Assembly (NCBI RefSeq): GCF_016894445.1
Contig: NZ_CP056775.1
Location: 2,420,001 to 2,484,000, forward strand
Source: Dyadobacter sandarakinus
GTDB taxonomy: Bacteria; Bacteroidota; Bacteroidia; Cytophagales; Spirosomataceae
Length of the DNA stretch: 64,000 nucleotides
Direction of reading: 5' to 3'
Notes under the pieces: generated by a model
What the model saw: only the letters and a program-made list of their open reading frames with translations
Databases searched by the model: none
What the model was told of the DNA's origin: nothing
Shown here: positions 1-8,174 of the stretch, in pieces
Numbering within the stretch: the stretch's first letter is position 1
How the letters are laid out: each line of letters starts with the position of its first letter
Position numbers and translations under genes: made by a program

Positions 1-1872
1 GCTGGGACCTGTACCTTCTTCAGACTTGTCTTCATCCGCCTGCGGCGTTGCCTCAGCGAGCATGATGAAGTTGCCATCGGGTGTTTTCCTGATTGTTGGG
101 AAACGCAGTAAACCCTCCTGCGAAGGTGCTGCATTCCCAATGCTTTTATCCCATGTTAAAGCCGGCAGCTTCGGAGCAATGATCTCCGCAGGGTCAAACG
201 TAACCTGCCTGATTATGGAATAGGTGACATTATCATAAAGATCAATCATTTTCAGCCGGTAATAATTAGCTCCTGCAAAAGGCAGCTGATGCACAAAATG
301 ACAGTAGTGGGCACCCCCACCCTGGCTCTTGACCGTATTGATATGGTTCCACTGTGTTGCGTCGATGCTATGCTGCACCTCGAAGCGCGTACTGTATGCG
401 TCAGAGGCTGTTTGCCAGGTAACTTCCGAGGTACCCTGCACTTTTTGGACCGAAAATGCCCACAGGGTTTCCGGATTTGGCTTGTCGCTGAGTGCCACGA
501 CCCAGATATCAGGCGTGCCTTTACTGGCTACTGCCCTGTCAGTAAGGGGAAAATACGAGCCAGACTCTGACATGCCGCCCAGTAGATAGCGGCCCGGAGA
601 AACCTCGGTGGCAATGCGGATTTCATCCTGATAGTCACCCGAAATAGACTTGTCCCAGACTTTACTTCTGTCGCTGGCAAGCCTCACGACCCAATAGTCC
701 TGGCTTCCGTATGCTTCTTTAGAATTTTCCGACTTCTCCCACCCGGCGCCAGATCCGCTGGAAACCGCCGTCAGGTACCCTCCGTCGGCAGTTTCTTCTA
801 CATATAAAATCTCGTCCGAGCGCTCACCGCCCAAAGTCCGGTCCCATTCCTTTACACCCTCAGCAGAAATCTTGATCATCCACCCGTCTTCAATGCCCCT
901 GTTGATGTCGGACTTGTCCCTGCTGATGCCCGAGCGTGACATGCCTGCAAGAATAAAGCCTCCGTCGGCAGCAGCGTGCATATAATACATTACTTCAAGA
1001 TCTGCTCCCCCGTAGCCTTCATTCCAAAGCTCATTCCCATCTGCATCAATCTTGAAAACCCTGAAATCAAACGAATCTCCGCTCCCGGTAAATGCGTCTG
1101 CATAGCCGCCGATCAGGTAGCCACCATCCTTAGCTTGAACAGCATAGCCGCCGTTTTCGGACCCGGTACCCCCGAATGTCCTGTCCCAAAGCTTGTCTCC
1201 GGCGGCAGAGAACTTCACCACCCAGAAATCCTCCCCGCCTTTGCCGGGCTCCGTTTTGTCGGCACCTGCGCCTGAGCGGGACGTACCCGTAACCAGGTAG
1301 TTACCGTCGGCAGTCTCAAAAACAGACCGTGGAATATCATCTTCAGTGCCGCCAAAAGTCCGGTCCCATTCGATCTGGCCGGTTGCCGACAGTTTAATAA
1401 TCCAGTAGTCAACCCCGCCCCGTGCATTCTGGCTTTTTTCACCCCCGGCATCGGCCCTCGAATCGGCACAAAGCACATACCCGCCATCCCGTGTTCCGGT
1501 GATTTTAACAGTGGAAACCGTGCCCGCTTCGCGAATCGTTTTATCCCATATTTTCCGTCCGGCTGTGTCAAACTTGATCACCCAGGGATCAAGGCCCGCA
1601 AGACCCGGCTCGCTTTTGTCTTCCTGGTTAATTTCAGATGCCGCACTGGCAGCTACCAGGTTGCCGTCCGGCGATTTGATGATACTGCTATTGTAAACCT
1701 GGCCGCAGCAGCCCCGGGTATTTCCAAATGATTTCTGCCATTTGATATATGGCTGCGCAAAAAGGCTTCCTATCGGAAGCAGGCAAAAAGCAAGGAGGTA
1801 AAAGTGAAGTAGGGTTGTTTTCACAAGCTGTTTGTTAAAGTACTGAGTAGTAAGTTGGGTTGTCTGAACCAT
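1..1872 (-). CDS. Exported repeat protein (beta-propeller-like W-x-[KR]-[ST]-[FIL]-G repeats), 3' end outside the window
   Basis: The minus-strand frame is open from 1872 to the window edge, giving 624 codons without a stop. A hydrophobic signal peptide ends in SLFAQ. It is followed by seven tandem repeats of about 54-64 residues, each starting with a Trp in a motif like WDRTFGG or WDKTI; the Trp codons end near 1740, 1548, 1368, 1188, 1026, 846 and 657. Each repeat also carries a DGGY/DGGF-like segment and often DKSE. A fibronectin-III-like stretch (FEVQHSID, NYYRLK, about 430-240) comes next, then an eighth repeat (WDKSIGN, about 153). Such proteins are common exported Bacteroidota proteins, often with a type IX sorting tail, but the C-terminus is not visible. 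The start is ATG at 1872, or GTG at 1824 which would give a tighter signal peptide. Function unknown. Confidence 0.8.
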   Translation of the reverse strand, partial: MVQTTQLTTQYFNKQLVKTTLLHFYLLAFCLLPIGSLFAQPYIKWQKSFGNTRGCCGQVYNSSIIKSPDGNLVAASAASEINQEDKSEPGLAGLDPWVIKFDTAGRKIWDKTIREAGTVSTVKITGTRDGGYVLCADSRADAGGEKSQNARGGVDYWIIKLSATGQIEWDRTFGGTEDDIPRSVFETADGNYLVTGTSRSGAGADKTEPGKGGEDFWVVKFSAAGDKLWDRTFGGTGSENGGYAVQAKDGGYLIGGYADAFTGSGDSFDFRVFKIDADGNELWNEGYGGADLEVMYYMHAAADGGFILAGMSRSGISRDKSDINRGIEDGWMIKISAEGVKEWDRTLGGERSDEILYVEETADGGYLTAVSSGSGAGWEKSENSKEAYGSQDYWVVRLASDRSKVWDKSISGDYQDEIRIATEVSPGRYLLGGMSESGSYFPLTDRAVASKGTPDIWVVALSDKPNPETLWAFSVQKVQGTSEVTWQTASDAYSTRFEVQHSIDATQWNHINTVKSQGGGAHYCHFVHQLPFAGANYYRLKMIDLYDNVTYSIIRQVTFDPAEIIAPKLPALTWDKSIGNAAPSQEGLLRFPTIRKTPDGNFIMLAEATPQADEDKSEEGTGPS

Positions 1873-2200
1873 ATAGTACTTCACTGCTGCCAGATACTGC
1901 CTGTTGGAAAAATAAATTTGAGTTGGGCAAATCCGAACCAAACGAGGCACCCTATACGCGGGATCGGACCTTATGTAAGCTGAATGTGGCATTCACGAAA
2001 AGCGTGAGCAGTCACCTGAACGTGAACACCAGAAACTTTTGCTGAGCATACAGAAACAATTACCAGTGCAGCAGATAAAAAAAAACAATCTTCTCGTAAG
2101 CGAATTATTTTCCTAAATGCTATGAAAAAGAGGTGAAAACAACTGGCATTGTAGTACCCTAGCTTTGAAGAAATAATTCATAAATAATTCTTCATTTATC

Positions 2201-2223
2201 TTTTTAAATGCAGCATTTAAAAA
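2201..2223. repeat. Perfect 23-bp palindrome, TTTTTAAATGC-A-GCATTTAAAAA
   Basis: The two 11-base arms are exact reverse complements around a single central A. It lies about 160 bp upstream of the lipoprotein gene at 2380. The form fits a binding site for a dimeric regulator better than a terminator, because there is no loop and no GC stem. What binds is unknown. Confidence 0.5.
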
Positions 2224-2320
2224 TGCAAAGCATGCAGTCCACCGCTAAATTCCGACGGAATTCTTTTTTTATAAATGCCTGAAAAGCATTGTCACTGCTA
2301 CGGGTTAATTTATATATATT

Positions 2321-2344
2321 GTGAACGTTTGCACACCCGTTCAC
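2321..2344. promoter_or_regulatory. Operator-like site upstream of the lipoprotein gene
   Basis: 2323-2334 reads GAACGTTTGCAC and shares AACGTTTGCA with the stronger sites at 23884, 23904 and 32713. The same bases form part of another dyad, GTGAACG (2321-2327) and CGTTCAC (2338-2344). The site sits about 46 bp upstream of the ATG at 2380, right after a TATATATATT tract, a suitable place for repression. It is weaker than the other copies, so assignment to the LacI regulator is tentative. Confidence 0.4.
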
Positions 2345-2379
2345 CTCGCTCAATCCAACCTTTTCTAAATCCAGCTTAC

Positions 2380-3726
2380 ATGAAATTCAACCTCTGCATT
2401 CCGGTTATTGCGGGCCTACTGCTTATGCAATGCAAAGACAAAAATGAAATTGTTCCACCTGCAACCGAAACCAGGCAGATCAATATTCTCGACTTTTCAG
2501 TACCGGGGATAGATCCATCCAACATTCGTACGGGAAAAGACTTTATCCTCATTAATCTTCCAAAGGATTATAAAGGCGGTAATTTCATGAAACCGTCCGT
2601 GATCTTTCAGGCAGGCTATTCCAGTGACTCTGATCTGCTCAACGGTTTCAACTTCGAAGGCAAAGAGCTTGTACTACATGTGGCCGAACCCAATCTGGGC
2701 AGCAGGTCATATACCGTTTGCGTCGTTCCGTACCGTCCTGTTACCTTGTCAGAAAATATCAGGAACTACGACATTACCTTAGGTCCTGACGCTGCCCTGT
2801 CCATTCCCCTGACAATCAATGGAACGCTCAGCACGATTGATCAGCAAGGCCGGGTTGTGCGTTCTCCCAAAGTTGTACTCACCAGCCGGCTTACAGGCGA
2901 AGTCCGCCAAAGCCTTTTTACAGACCTTTCAGGCCAGGGGCCAAAGGCTGGAATTTCGTTCCGTTTCCCGCCTGACACTGAACCGGGCGAGTATTCGGCA
3001 GAGATCGTCTGGGGTGAAAAGAAGGAACCGGTTTCCAACAATATTTCAATAAAGAAAGGGCTTGTTCAGCTGAAAAGACCTTCGTTCAAAATGCTCAAAG
3101 GCACGCACTATTTTGAAGTAAACGGATTTAATATTTCAGATAAAAACAAGTATGAGGCCGTTGTAAAAAATGACTTTACCAGTGAAACCATACAGCTCAC
3201 CTACAAAGACGCGGGTACATTGTGGGGGAATCTGAGTGAAAATACCGGGACCGGAAACTACAAAGTGACCTATCTTGAAAATGGAAAAATTTTAAAGCCG
3301 CTGGAAGAAAAAACAGACATTGTAAAGTACATGGGTGAGGATAATCTGTATATCAGGAACGTGGATACACAGCCTATTCTGAGGATCATAAGCCAGCCCT
3401 CCAAAAGCAGTGAATTTGAAACCATTCTGGGGACCAAACTGCCATATTTTGTGCCTGCTACGGTAATTAACAGATCTGAACCGCTGATCGCGTACATCGA
3501 CCGGCCCGGCGCATCCACGAGCCAGAATGATTTGGTCCTGATCAATACAGCTACCAAAAAAGAATTCATCATCCCTCGCTCGGACCAGGCTTATTCCATG
3601 TTTGATGGTTTGATGATGTTCCCTGTTTTCGATATCAGAAATATTCCGGCAGGCAAATACGAGAGCTACGTAGTTACCGGTACTGAAAAAAGTGAACGCT
3701 ACGGCCAGCTGATTACCATATTGTAA
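2380..3726 (+). CDS. Predicted lipoprotein of unknown function
   Basis: 448 residues from the ATG at 2380. An in-frame start at 2275 would add about 35 residues ahead of the signal peptide, so I reject it. The N-terminus MKFNLCIP leads into a hydrophobic stretch and the lipobox-like LLLMQC, then charged residues, so it is probably an outer-membrane or periplasmic lipoprotein. The rest is beta-rich (repeated stretches such as LVQLKRPSFKMLKGTHYFEV and YKVTYLENGKIL), suggesting two to four Ig/IPT-like domains. No catalytic motif is visible. The next gene begins 69 bp downstream on the same strand. An operator-like site at 2323-2334 may link it to the LacI regulon. Confidence 0.75.
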   Translation: MKFNLCIPVIAGLLLMQCKDKNEIVPPATETRQINILDFSVPGIDPSNIRTGKDFILINLPKDYKGGNFMKPSVIFQAGYSSDSDLLNGFNFEGKELVLHVAEPNLGSRSYTVCVVPYRPVTLSENIRNYDITLGPDAALSIPLTINGTLSTIDQQGRVVRSPKVVLTSRLTGEVRQSLFTDLSGQGPKAGISFRFPPDTEPGEYSAEIVWGEKKEPVSNNISIKKGLVQLKRPSFKMLKGTHYFEVNGFNISDKNKYEAVVKNDFTSETIQLTYKDAGTLWGNLSENTGTGNYKVTYLENGKILKPLEEKTDIVKYMGEDNLYIRNVDTQPILRIISQPSKSSEFETILGTKLPYFVPATVINRSEPLIAYIDRPGASTSQNDLVLINTATKKEFIIPRSDQAYSMFDGLMMFPVFDIRNIPAGKYESYVVTGTEKSERYGQLITIL

Positions 3727-3795
3727 GGCGAAAATGGAGCGTGCGCACCGGTGGAATGAAATTTGTTCATCCGTCGGCGTTAATATCAACGTGCT

Positions 3796-4425
3796 ATGAT
3801 CAAGTTTGCTCCGCTTCCTTTTTCGATTGGACAGGTATACCTGACGTCCGATACCCACTACGGCCATAAAAATATATGCAGCGCCGTATCCGACTGGGAC
3901 CTTCCCGAGCGCCAGCGCTGCCGTAATTTTTCCTCCATCGAAGAAATGAACCAGGCCATCGTGGATGGCATCAATAATAGCGTCGGCCCGGGCGATCTGC
4001 TTATCCATTGCGGCGACTGGTCGTTTGGCGGCTGGGAAAATATCGTGGGTTTCAGGAAAAAGATCCAGTGCAAAAACATTATTTTGTTACAGGGTAACCA
4101 CGATCACCAGATCTCGCAGCAGCATGTACGCGACGGATACTTCAGGGAATTTGTGCAGATAGGTTTTTACCGCGTGGAGTACATCCGGTTTGTATGCGCG
4201 CATTATCCGATGTCGATCTGGCACCAATCGCACCACGATGTTCCCCTTTTTTATGGTCATGTACACAGTTCTTTTGAGAATGTGGGCAAATCGCTGGACG
4301 TAGGGATTGACAATATCTTTCATATCAACGGTGCCTATCAGCCTGTGGCGCTTGCGCAGGCTTACGAAATCTGCATGAGCAAGCCTACTTACCTCGAATC
4401 GCACCATCAGCCGCATACTACCTGA
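3796..4425 (+). CDS. Calcineurin-like metallophosphoesterase
   Basis: 209 residues, no signal peptide, probably cytoplasmic. The metal-binding signature of the calcineurin-like phosphoesterase superfamily is complete and in order: D-x-H in SDTHYGHKN (D19, H21), GD in HCGDWSFGG, GNHDH near residue 100, a His in CAHYPM and GHVH near 151. It should bind two metal ions and hydrolyse a phosphomono- or diester; the natural substrate cannot be read from sequence. Short single-domain members of this kind are often annotated simply as phosphoesterases. Genes on either side suggest no pathway. Confidence 0.85.
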   Translation: MIKFAPLPFSIGQVYLTSDTHYGHKNICSAVSDWDLPERQRCRNFSSIEEMNQAIVDGINNSVGPGDLLIHCGDWSFGGWENIVGFRKKIQCKNIILLQGNHDHQISQQHVRDGYFREFVQIGFYRVEYIRFVCAHYPMSIWHQSHHDVPLFYGHVHSSFENVGKSLDVGIDNIFHINGAYQPVALAQAYEICMSKPTYLESHHQPHTT

Positions 4426-4478
4426 GTGCCCATGGCATCATGGCGCAGTTTTTTTGATGTATACTAAAACTGAAAACC

Positions 4479-4730
4479 ATGAAAGACGAGAAAAACGCCG
4501 CGGATGAGACCCGCAATGATACACCCCAGGAAATCAAAGGATCCAATACGGTAAAGGATCCGGACGAATGGACCACTGGCGACGAACCTATGACAGGAGC
4601 CCAGCAGTCGTACCTGAAGACACTTTCGGCAGAAGCCGATGTGCCTTTTGATGACAAACTGAGCAAAGCCGAGGCTTCAAAGCGTATCGACGAACTGCAA
4701 CACAAAACCGGCCGCGAACTCAGCGAATAG
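4479..4730 (+). CDS. DUF3072 domain small protein
   Basis: 83 residues, hydrophilic. The N-terminal half is rich in Lys, Asp, Glu and Asn and looks disordered. The C-terminal half (about residues 42-80) has the typical DUF3072 wording: MTGAQQSYLKTLSAEA, then LSKAEASKRIDELQ. DUF3072 has no established function; it is often a small helical protein or a tail of larger ones. It is followed 20 bp downstream by a clear terminator, so it ends its transcript. Confidence 0.8.
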   Translation: MKDEKNAADETRNDTPQEIKGSNTVKDPDEWTTGDEPMTGAQQSYLKTLSAEADVPFDDKLSKAEASKRIDELQHKTGRELSE

Positions 4731-4749
4731 GTTTTATTGGATGGGAATG

Positions 4750-4787
4750 AAAGCGGAGTGCTGCGTACGTGTGGCACTCCGCTTTTT
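4750..4787 (+). terminator. Rho-independent terminator after the DUF3072 gene
   Basis: A 12-bp stem AAAGCGGAGTGC (4750-4761) pairs perfectly with GCACTCCGCTTT (4774-4785) around a 12-base loop and runs into a T tract. It lies 20 bp after the stop codon at 4730. Confidence 0.8.
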
Positions 4788-4859
4788 GCTATGGGCCGGG
4801 AAACATGGTATGCGGCTCCGATTTTCTGTTTAAATTGGCTGCTTTCAACGCTAACAATT

Positions 4860-5822
4860 ATGAACCTGAAACCACAAAATGCATTAAGCCGGCTCATCCG
4901 GCAGTACCTTGTGCCTGCTGCTATGCTGGTACTAACCTCTTTAAACACAATTGCCGCCCCCGCCGCTGCCCCGCTGGAAGGTAGGTGGGATATTACTGTG
5001 GATGTCAACGGCAAGCCTTCCCCCTCCTGGCTGGAAGTGCGGCATTCGGGATACAATACGCTGGTAGGACAGTTTACGGGCTTTTCGGGCAGTGCACGCC
5101 CGGTATCAAAGGTGAATTTCAAAGATGGTAAAATGAGCTTCTCCATTCCGCCTCAATGGGAAAAGTCCGAGAAAGACCTTACCGTAGAAGGTACCCTCAG
5201 CGGCGACAAGCTCTCTGGCTCCCTCACTACCCCGGATGGAAAAACGTATTCCTGGACCGGAGTACGGGCTCCTTCCCTGCGCAAAACTGCGGAGCCTGCC
5301 TGGGGCAAACCCATCAAGCTAAGCGATGGCAACGTAATTAAAGGCTGGCATGCATTCGGTGAAAACCAGTGGGTAGCCGAAAATGGCATTCTGCGCAGTC
5401 CGAAATCAGGCGCAAACCTGATCACTGACGAGAAGTTTGGCGACTTCAAGCTGCACATCGAGTTCCGCATTCCCAAAGGAAGCAACAGCGGCGTATACCT
5501 GCGCGGCCGGTACGAGATCCAGGTGACCGACAGCAAAGGCATGGAACCCTCCCTCGATCAGATGGGCGCGGTATATGGCTTCATTTCGCCCAGTGAAATG
5601 GTTGCCAAAGAAGCCGGTGAGTGGAACTCGCTCGACATTACCCTAATTGGCCGCATGCTAACCTTGGACGCAAATGGCAAAACCGTCATCTGCAACCAGG
5701 AAATCCCGGGCATTACCGGCGGTGCGCTCGACAGCAACGAGGGCGAACCCGGCCCGATTTACATTCAGGGTGACCACGGTCCTGTGGAATACCGCAACAT
5801 CGTGATTACCCCTGCCAAGTAA
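4860..5822 (+). CDS. Exported DUF1080 (3-keto-disaccharide hydrolase family) protein with N-terminal beta domain
   Basis: 320 residues from the ATG at 4860. The frame is open upstream to a TTG at 4737, but that lies inside the preceding terminator. The signal peptide ends around LNTIAAPAAA. Residues about 38-145 form a separate small beta domain (LEGRWDITVDVNGKPSPSW). Residues about 160-320 are a DUF1080 concanavalin-like fold: ENQWVAENGILRSP, FGDFKLHIEFRIPKGSNSGV, VYLRGRYEIQV and GPIYIQGDHGPVEYRN. Family members cleave 3-keto glycosides made by sugar 3-dehydrogenases. The gluconate-2-dehydrogenase-like/GMC pair at 8175-10474 could supply that activity. A strong terminator follows, so it is probably its own transcript. 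Confidence 0.85.
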   Translation: MNLKPQNALSRLIRQYLVPAAMLVLTSLNTIAAPAAAPLEGRWDITVDVNGKPSPSWLEVRHSGYNTLVGQFTGFSGSARPVSKVNFKDGKMSFSIPPQWEKSEKDLTVEGTLSGDKLSGSLTTPDGKTYSWTGVRAPSLRKTAEPAWGKPIKLSDGNVIKGWHAFGENQWVAENGILRSPKSGANLITDEKFGDFKLHIEFRIPKGSNSGVYLRGRYEIQVTDSKGMEPSLDQMGAVYGFISPSEMVAKEAGEWNSLDITLIGRMLTLDANGKTVICNQEIPGITGGALDSNEGEPGPIYIQGDHGPVEYRNIVITPAK

Positions 5823-5840
5823 TTACAAAACATAGAGGAA

Positions 5841-5877
5841 AGTCCCCGCCTGATGATTTCAGCGGGGACTTTTTTTA
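5841..5877 (+). terminator. Terminator after the DUF1080 gene
   Basis: The perfect 9-bp stem AGTCCCCGC / GCGGGGACT with a 12-base loop is followed by TTTTTTT, starting 19 bp after the stop at 5822. Confidence 0.85.
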
Positions 5878-5883
5878 TATTTG
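5876..5883 (+). promoter_or_regulatory. Candidate -7 promoter element of the TPR gene
   Basis: TATATTTG matches the Bacteroidota -7 consensus TAnnTTTG exactly. It lies just after the terminator and about 42 bp before the ATG at 5925. I see no convincing -33 element at the usual distance. Confidence 0.4.
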
Positions 5884-5924
5884 ACAAAACAGGAAAACAC
5901 TGCCAGACTTCAACCGCACCTTTT

Positions 5925-7637
5925 ATGAAAACCTATCTGCTGTTTATCTTGCTCCCGATCATCCTGACGATAGGATTAACAGCGCGTTTTCCTGATACCA
6001 ATGGAGAAGGCCTGAAACCCGAAGCTATTACCATGTGCATGAGCGCACCAGGTGGCTTTTCACAGGCCAACGTGGCGGGCAAGTTCATCGGTCCAATGCC
6101 GGGCTGGGGACATTACGCTTACAAGATCACCACTGCAAGTGACAGCGCACAATTTTATTTCAACCAGGGACTGAGCCTGTATTACAGCTACCACATGAAA
6201 GAAGCCCTCGCATCGTTCAGGGAGGCTTCGAGGCACGACCCGTCATCGGCGATGACTTACTGGGGCCAGGCACTGGCAGCGGGTCCGTACTACAATGCTG
6301 CACACACCTACAAGATGCCGGCCGAAGTCCTGCCCGTACTCACGGCCATGAACCAGAACCTGGCCAATTCCACCCCCAAAGAAAAAGCACTGGCCGCGGT
6401 GATGCAAAGCCGGTACACCCAGGACCTTTCCGATGCAAAGCGCCAGGCATTAAACCTCAGCTATGCAGAAGGTATGAAGCGGCTGGCGGGGCAGTTTCCC
6501 CAGGATCATGATATCAGCATGCTGTATGTGGACGCAATGATGCTGATCCATGCCTGGGACTTTTGGGGAACCGACGGGTCCCCCAAAGCCTGGACACCCG
6601 AACTTGTGCGGCTGAGTGAGGAGATTTTGCGAAAGTCGCCCGACCATCCGGCTGCCCTGCATTACCACATCCACCTGACCGAAGCTTCGCATATACCTTC
6701 TGTGGCATTGGCTAATGCCGGTAAGCTCAGGAAACTGTTCCCGGGTGTAGCACACATGGTACACATGGCGAGCCACGAGTACCAGCGCAACGGATTGTAT
6801 GCAGAAGGTGTGGAAGTGAACGACCTTGCAGACAAAAACCTGCTGCTATATGACTCGCTGGCCAGAAATCTTGCATTGGTGAAGCACAGCCCGCATTATT
6901 TCGCCGTGCAAACCTATTGCGCACTTACGGGAGGCATGTACGAAACCGGCATGCGCGATGCGATCCGGTGCAGGAACAGCGTGTCGCCCACGGCCGAGAA
7001 TAATTATGACCAGTACTTGTATATGCTTCCGTCCATGACGCTGGTGCGGCTGGGTAAATGGGATGAAATCTTGGCAGACAGCACCTCGCCTGACCAGGGC
7101 TGGATATACGCTTCACTGCTGGACGATTTTGCAAAAGGAATGGCTTACGCCAACACAGGGAACCTGGCAAAAGCCACAGCGTGCCTTGCTGCATTGAAAA
7201 GCAAAGCCACCCATACAGTCCTAACCAAACATCGCATTCCATTTAATGCACCTTCGTCCATGGCAGTCGTAGCAGGAGGAATTTTGGAGGGAACGGTATC
7301 TTTTTACAAGAACGATTATGAGCATGCCTACGCCAGCCTGAACAAAGCTATCAAAGCAGAAGATGCGCTCATTTACACAGAACCCAATGACTGGCCCCTG
7401 CCTGCCCGCCAGTTTTTAGGTGCTTTTTTATTGAAAAAAGAAAAAGCTGCCGAGGCTGAAAAAGTATACCGGATGGATCTGGTACATAACCCGCGAAATG
7501 GGTGGTCGCTTGTGGGATTGAGCCAAAGCCTTGCTGCCCAGGGCAAGCTGAAACCCGATGCGCCGTATAAACAGCAATATGCCAGGGCATTTTCAAAAGC
7601 CGAAGAAATACCCTCACAATCGGCTTATATCAGGTAA
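5925..7637 (+). CDS. Exported tetratricopeptide-repeat protein with conserved His motifs
   Basis: 570 residues from the ATG at 5925; the in-frame start at 5853 lies inside the terminator. A hydrophobic signal segment (LLFILLPIILTIGLTA) is followed by helical repeats: FNQGLSLYYSYHMKEALASF near 85 (TPR-like), then more TPR-like pairs to the C-terminus (LGAFLLKKEKAAEAEKVYR). In the middle are two striking His clusters, ALHYHIHLTEASH and MVHMASHEYQRNGLY. I recall a family with the pattern HYxIHxxE followed by VHMPSHxYxRxGxY, which could bind a metal or haem, but no function is established. It lies between a DUF1080 gene and a sugar-oxidoreductase pair, so a role in sugar metabolism is possible but unproven. 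Confidence 0.75.
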   Translation: MKTYLLFILLPIILTIGLTARFPDTNGEGLKPEAITMCMSAPGGFSQANVAGKFIGPMPGWGHYAYKITTASDSAQFYFNQGLSLYYSYHMKEALASFREASRHDPSSAMTYWGQALAAGPYYNAAHTYKMPAEVLPVLTAMNQNLANSTPKEKALAAVMQSRYTQDLSDAKRQALNLSYAEGMKRLAGQFPQDHDISMLYVDAMMLIHAWDFWGTDGSPKAWTPELVRLSEEILRKSPDHPAALHYHIHLTEASHIPSVALANAGKLRKLFPGVAHMVHMASHEYQRNGLYAEGVEVNDLADKNLLLYDSLARNLALVKHSPHYFAVQTYCALTGGMYETGMRDAIRCRNSVSPTAENNYDQYLYMLPSMTLVRLGKWDEILADSTSPDQGWIYASLLDDFAKGMAYANTGNLAKATACLAALKSKATHTVLTKHRIPFNAPSSMAVVAGGILEGTVSFYKNDYEHAYASLNKAIKAEDALIYTEPNDWPLPARQFLGAFLLKKEKAAEAEKVYRMDLVHNPRNGWSLVGLSQSLAAQGKLKPDAPYKQQYARAFSKAEEIPSQSAYIR

Positions 7638-8174
7638 TGTAAGTACTTGATCCAGGATTGTATGCTCAGGCTGGTGGCTAATGTGCTACCTGGCGGAGGT
7701 AAAACAAAAAAGGTACAGGAAAACTTTCCCGCACCTTTCGACAGAAACACAATGCAACCTGAGGTCAGAATCAGGCTGATGGTTAACTATTTTGAATGAT
7801 TAGTTAGGTTTGTGATTCTGGAAACTTTAAAAAAATATCTTTCCCGAATGTTCAGGAAAGATATCCGCATTATTTACTCAACGTTCCTCTATTACTTAAC
7901 CTCGACTAAGCAGCATCTGTGTAGTTGTGCACTTGCCTTTGTCTTATAATATGCTTCAAATATCATAGGTGGCGCCGGATTGCAAAGAATGTAGTGATCC
8001 AGCGGCACTGCTCATTGAGTCTTCGGAAATAGCATTCGTTTTTGACCATTTTGTACTGAATGAAGTAGTAAAGAAGTACTACAAAAGGGTTATAATTGGA
8101 AGAACTGCTATCGATCGTCCCGGATCATGGTTATATTTATATGTTTATTCATCATTTTAATACAAACCCTACCA
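7638..8174. other. 537-base gene-free stretch containing a perfect hairpin
   Basis: AT-rich region between the TPR gene and the oxidoreductase pair. It contains an imperfect hairpin around 7710-7738 (AAAGGT..GGAAA / TTTCC..ACCTTT) that may end the TPR transcript, and the perfect hairpin at 7835-7864. A 63-codon frame at 7969-8160 has no family resemblance and poor codon usage, so I do not call it a gene. A TATGTTTA sequence near 8136 resembles a -7 box for the gene at 8175. Confidence 0.5.
7835..7864. repeat. Perfect 10-bp hairpin ATATCTTTCC / GGAAAGATAT
   Basis: Two exact complementary 10-base arms enclose a 10-base loop. There is no T run to the right; on the minus strand the stem is followed by TTTTTT, so it could only terminate leftward transcripts, and no minus-strand gene is known here. 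It could be an RNA structure, an operator, or remains of a small element. Confidence 0.5.

Larger units (their letters stand above)
1873..2379. other. 507-base gene-free stretch with two dyads and an operator-like site
   Basis: AT-rich intergenic region between the divergent genes at 1872 and 2380. It holds a perfect 11-bp inverted repeat at 2201-2223 and a LacI-operator-like sequence at 2323-2334, both listed separately. Short open frames here have no recognisable domain or convincing codon usage, so I do not call a gene. Confidence 0.6.

Noticed and set aside
1860..2045. 61-codon open frame upstream of the lipoprotein gene
   Set aside because: It overlaps the start region of the minus-strand gene and has no recognisable features.
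3292..4008. 238-codon minus-strand open frame spanning the lipoprotein and phosphoesterase genes
   Set aside because: It crosses two real genes and their gap, with no domain of its own.
4737..4859. Upstream extension of the DUF1080 gene from a TTG
   Set aside because: It would place the start within the DUF3072 terminator and ahead of a clean signal peptide at 4860.
7969..8160. 63-codon open frame in the gap before the oxidoreductase pair
   Set aside because: No family, no clear start context and a composition unlike neighbouring genes.
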